Part shown: positions 6,255-8,875 of the stretch, piece by piece
Numbering within the stretch: the stretch's first letter is position 1
Layout: every line of letters begins with the position of its first letter
Assembly (NCBI GenBank): GCA_004552195.1
Contig: SFPC01000072.1
Span: 1-8,875, forward strand
Reading direction: 5' to 3'
Length of the DNA stretch: 8,875 nucleotides
Source: Bacteroidales bacterium
GTDB lineage: Bacteria > Bacteroidota > Bacteroidia > Bacteroidales > Bacteroidaceae
Position numbers and translations under genes: made by a program
The notes under the pieces: generated by a model
Told to the model about the DNA's origin: nothing
Seen by the model: only the letters and a program-made list of their open reading frames with translations
Database searches by the model: none

Positions 6255-7625
6255 ATGCTCCGACACCTTATTATATATATATGCCTCTGTCTGGCCTGCC
6301 TTCCCCTTCCGGCGCAGACAAACAAGCAGATACGGTCGCTCCAAAAGCAGCAATCGTCGCTCAAAAAGGATATTGCGGCCCAAGAGAACTTGCTGAAGTC
6401 TACCAAGAAGGATGTGCGCTCTCAACTGGCGAACCTGCAGGTGATAAGTGCCCAAATCGAGGAACGGACGCGCTATGTCAACGATATCGATGCCGAGGTG
6501 AACCAACTGGGGGTAACCATCGCCGGACTGGAGAAACAGCTGAACGCGCTGGAGGCGGACTTAAACGAATGCAAGCGGCAGTATCGGCGAGCAGTGACGT
6601 ATATGTACCGCAACCGTATGCAGCTGTCCAAATGGCAGTTTATCCTGTCGGCCAAGAACTTCCGCCAGATGTACCGGCGGATGCGCTACGTCACGCAGTT
6701 CTCCCGCTACCAACGCGCACAGGGTAAACTCATCCACGAAAAGGAGGAGGCGGTGAGGGCGAAACGTAACGAGGTGCTCGGCGTGAAGCAGGAGAAAAAC
6801 CGCCTTCTCAATGAAGGAAAAGCTCAGAAGCAACAGCTCGAAGCGCAGCACCATGAGCGCAAACAGGTGGTGGAGGAGTTGAATAAAAAACAGAAGCAGC
6901 TCCAATCTTCTATCGCACAGCAACGCAAAAAGGCGGCACAGCTCGACGCACGCATTGACAAACTAATCCAGGAGGAGATTGCCGCCGCCGAACGTCGCCG
7001 ACGAGAGGAGGCCGAACGCAAACGTAAGGCTGAGGCTGCCCGACAGGCCAAACTGAAGGCGGAACGGGAAAAAGCCGCCGCTGCACGCAAAACAGCCAAG
7101 GGTAATACCACTAAAAATACGAACAAAAAGGGTAATACAAACCGCCGAACTTCTGCTCCGGCTAAACCGGCAGAGCCCAAATTCTTTGAGGCAGACAATG
7201 CAGACCGTACACTATCGAATAACTTTGCTGCCAATCGCGGACGACTGCCCATGCCTATCACGGGGTCGTATGCCATCACTACGCACTACGGACAGTATAA
7301 CGTGGAGGGTCTGAAAGGTGTGCAACTCGACAGTAAGGGTATCAATATCACCGGAAGGCCCGGCGCACAGGCCCGCGCTGTGTTCAAAGGTGAGGTAACG
7401 TCTATCTTTACCTATGGCGGTCAGTATAACATCATCGTGCGGCATGGTTCGTATATGTCGGTCTACTGCAATCTGTCCTCTACCAACGTTCATCGGGGGC
7501 AGCAGGTGGACAGCCGGCAAATACTTGGCACGGTGGCACCCGACGCTTCGGGTAACTGTACCCTCCATTTCCAACTCCGAAAGGAAACGGCCAAACTCAA
7601 CCCGGAAGCTTGGCTCGGCCGGTAG
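6255..7625 (+). CDS. EnvC-like coiled-coil protein with degenerate LytM (M23) domain
   Basis: A 456-residue periplasmic protein. Residues 1-20 form a signal peptide, likely cut at PA|QT. Residues 22-280 are a long Gln/Lys/Glu-rich coiled coil, broken near 115-150 (YMYRNRMQLSKWQFILSAKN), the same layout as EnvC. A Lys/Asn/Thr-rich linker (about 280-308) leads to a LytM/M23 domain at 328-454. That domain keeps the fold signature (GSYAITTHYG, ARAVFKGEVTSI, NIIVRHG, VHRGQQVDSRQILGTV, LHFQL, NPEAWL). The zinc ligands are changed: GID reads GIN (Asn364), the conserved His after the tyrosine of YxHLS is Asn406, and the first His of HLH is Thr436. It therefore probably does not cut peptidoglycan. Like EnvC it may activate cell-wall amidases during division. 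The ATG at 6255 is preferred to a TTG at 6249. Confidence 0.92.
   Translation: MLRHLIIYICLCLACLPLPAQTNKQIRSLQKQQSSLKKDIAAQENLLKSTKKDVRSQLANLQVISAQIEERTRYVNDIDAEVNQLGVTIAGLEKQLNALEADLNECKRQYRRAVTYMYRNRMQLSKWQFILSAKNFRQMYRRMRYVTQFSRYQRAQGKLIHEKEEAVRAKRNEVLGVKQEKNRLLNEGKAQKQQLEAQHHERKQVVEELNKKQKQLQSSIAQQRKKAAQLDARIDKLIQEEIAAAERRRREEAERKRKAEAARQAKLKAEREKAAAARKTAKGNTTKNTNKKGNTNRRTSAPAKPAEPKFFEADNADRTLSNNFAANRGRLPMPITGSYAITTHYGQYNVEGLKGVQLDSKGINITGRPGAQARAVFKGEVTSIFTYGGQYNIIVRHGSYMSVYCNLSSTNVHRGQQVDSRQILGTVAPDASGNCTLHFQLRKETAKLNPEAWLGR
7098..7138 (+). repeat. Short direct repeat inside the EnvC-like linker
   Basis: AAGGGTAATAC occurs at 7098-7108 and again at 7128-7138, exactly 30 bases apart, so in frame. 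It encodes two KGNT motifs in the low-complexity linker before the LytM domain. The remaining bases of the two 30-base units do not match, so if this is a duplication it is old or partial. Confidence 0.6.
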
Positions 7626-7683
7626 CTCATTCTCATGTCTTGGCTTCGCCTCTTCCACTTTTCTTTTCCCAAATCTCTCAACC

Positions 7684-8559
7684 ATGTTCCTGATACGCCT
7701 TCTCTCGCGGCTGCCCCTGTGGTGGCTCTACCGCCTCTCCGATTTGCTCTTCCCGCTGGTCTATTACGTGGTGCGCTATAGGCGTGGCGTGGTGCGCCAG
7801 AATTTGCTCCACTCCTTCCCCAAACGCTCCCGCCACGAACGGTTGCAGATAGAACGCCGCTTTTACCGTTTCTTTTGCGACTATGTGGTGGAAACAATCA
7901 AGTTGCTCACCATCAGTCGCGAGGAGATGATGCGCCGCATGCGCTTTGAGGGATGTGAACAGATGGATGCAGAACTCGAACACCGGCCTTTCTGCTTCCT
8001 GATGCTGGGACACTATGCTAACTGGGAGTGGATTTCCACCATAGCCATGAGTTGCCAACGTCCAACGTCCCAACTCTACACGCCTCTACACAATAAGGCG
8101 ATGGACCGGCTGTTCTATGAAATGCGGTCGCGCTTCGGCGGAGAGAATATCTCGAAGTATGATGCCCTGCGCCGCATAATCAGCTGGAAACGGGAAGGAC
8201 GGCGTATGCTTATCGGGTTTATTGCCGACCAAAGTCCGAAACCGGGCAATACGCACGCTTGGATGACGTTCCTGAACCAGGACACGCCGCTCTTTACCGG
8301 TGCGGAGCGAATTGGGAAGAAGGTAGGGGCGGCGGCCTGCTTCGCTTCCGTGACACGCCCTCGCCGAGGTTACTATGTGTGTCGGGTGGAACCGCTCACT
8401 CACGACATCAGCCAGTTCAGTGACTACGAGTTCACCGAGCTGTATATGCGAAGGCTGGAGCAGGAAATACAGGCTGTGCCGCATCTCTGGCTGTGGACGC
8501 ACCGCCGGTGGAAGCATAAGCGCGAAGCGGAAGTTCCGCAGGCTGCGAAGGCTGACTAA
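7684..8559 (+). CDS. LpxL/HtrB-family lipid A (lysophospholipid) acyltransferase
   Basis: A 291-residue member of the bacterial lipid A late-acyltransferase family, which moves an acyl chain onto a lipid A precursor at the inner face of the cytoplasmic membrane. The catalytic HX4E motif is intact: His110 and Glu115 in LMLGHYANWEW. Also present are the N-terminal hydrophobic segment (about 19-31), FIADQSPKPG (179-188) and the C-terminal WLWTHRRWK (269-277), both typical of the family. The frame stays open far upstream into the EnvC-like gene, but homology starts at the ATG at 7684 (MFLIRLLSRLPLWWLY), 58 bases after the EnvC-like stop. No promoter box is visible in that gap. Which acyl position it modifies cannot be read from sequence, and it could instead acylate another lipid. 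Confidence 0.92.
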   Translation: MFLIRLLSRLPLWWLYRLSDLLFPLVYYVVRYRRGVVRQNLLHSFPKRSRHERLQIERRFYRFFCDYVVETIKLLTISREEMMRRMRFEGCEQMDAELEHRPFCFLMLGHYANWEWISTIAMSCQRPTSQLYTPLHNKAMDRLFYEMRSRFGGENISKYDALRRIISWKREGRRMLIGFIADQSPKPGNTHAWMTFLNQDTPLFTGAERIGKKVGAAACFASVTRPRRGYYVCRVEPLTHDISQFSDYEFTELYMRRLEQEIQAVPHLWLWTHRRWKHKREAEVPQAAKAD

Positions 8560-8590
8560 TGATTTGAAGTTTTACAAAAAGAATTTCGCC

Positions 8591-8875
8591 ATGCTACATA
8601 TCGCCAACCCCATCTACGACACGGTGTTCAAGTACCTGTTGGAGGACAATCGCATCGTGAAGACCTTGCTTTCCGCCCTGCTGAAGAAAGAAGTGGTGGA
8701 GGCCGAGGTGCGCAAGCACGAGTATTCCAACGGCGCGCGAGACAAGATATCAATGTTCCGCATCGACTTCGGAGCAAAGGTCCGCGAGGCCGACGGGCAG
8801 TTGCGTTTGGTGCTGATTGAGTTGCAGAAAACATGGTTGGAAACCGAGACCCTTCGTTTCCGCCAGTACCTCGGC
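8591..8875 (+). CDS. Rpn-family PD-(D/E)XK nuclease / putative transposase (5' part only; runs off right edge)
   Basis: The ATG at 8591 opens 95 codons that stay open to the window end, so the C-terminus is missing. The N-terminus ANPIYDTVFKYLLEDNRIVK (5-24) is the hallmark of Bacteroidetes Rpn-type recombination-promoting nucleases. The PD-(D/E)XK-like core is visible as Asp59 in FRIDFGAKV and Glu77-Leu-Gln79-Lys80 in LVLIELQK, followed by ETLRFRQYLG. Such genes are often present in many copies and may move DNA or cut it; the biological role of the Bacteroidetes members is not settled. It starts 31 bases after the acyltransferase stop. No terminal repeat or promoter box is visible in that short gap, so it could be read from the upstream operon. 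Confidence 0.9.
   Translation, partial: MLHIANPIYDTVFKYLLEDNRIVKTLLSALLKKEVVEAEVRKHEYSNGARDKISMFRIDFGAKVREADGQLRLVLIELQKTWLETETLRFRQYLG

Noticed and set aside
7414..7683. N-terminal extension of the acyltransferase into the EnvC-like gene
   Set aside because: The extra 90 codons overlap the LytM-domain coding region out of frame and do not resemble the family; the homologous start is the ATG at 7684.

Overview
The window looks like chromosomal DNA from a member of the Bacteroidales, probably Prevotellaceae-like, though the genus is not fixed. Three things support this. The gene set (two-domain-class lipoproteins, a DUF4292 protein, an EnvC-like protein, a Bacteroidetes-type Rpn nuclease) is typical of the phylum. 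Genes lack strong Shine-Dalgarno sequences. Several intergenic regions carry perfect TAnnTTTG boxes, the -7 element of Bacteroidetes promoters.

Layout. (1) Positions 1-922, minus strand: the first 307 residues of a secreted protein with an Ig-like domain, running off the left edge. It is visibly more A/T-rich than the rest. (2) Positions 923-1489: a 567-base gap with two candidate minus-strand promoters and a structured inverted-repeat element. (3) Positions 1490-2842, minus strand: dgt, a dGTP triphosphohydrolase. (4) Positions 2843-3073: a divergent intergenic region with an exact 10-bp-period repeat array and back-to-back promoter boxes. (5) Positions 3074-8559, plus strand: dut, a TPR lipoprotein, a DUF4292 lipoprotein, an EnvC-like LytM-domain protein and an LpxL-family acyltransferase, closely spaced as a likely operon. 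(6) Positions 8591-8875, plus strand: the start of an Rpn/PD-(D/E)XK nuclease gene, cut by the right edge.

How it fits together. The divergent dgt/dut pair places two dNTP-hydrolysing enzymes (dGTP to deoxyguanosine, dUTP to dUMP) on one shared regulatory region. The genes after dut all act at the envelope: two outer-membrane-type lipoproteins (a long TPR scaffold and a LolA/LolB-like protein), a coiled-coil LytM protein whose zinc ligands are degenerate (so probably an amidase activator, not a hydrolase) and a lipid A acyltransferase. The most unusual item is the 10-bp repeat array between dgt and dut. I see no clear defence island, CRISPR array, tRNA or rRNA, and no convincing wholly new system.
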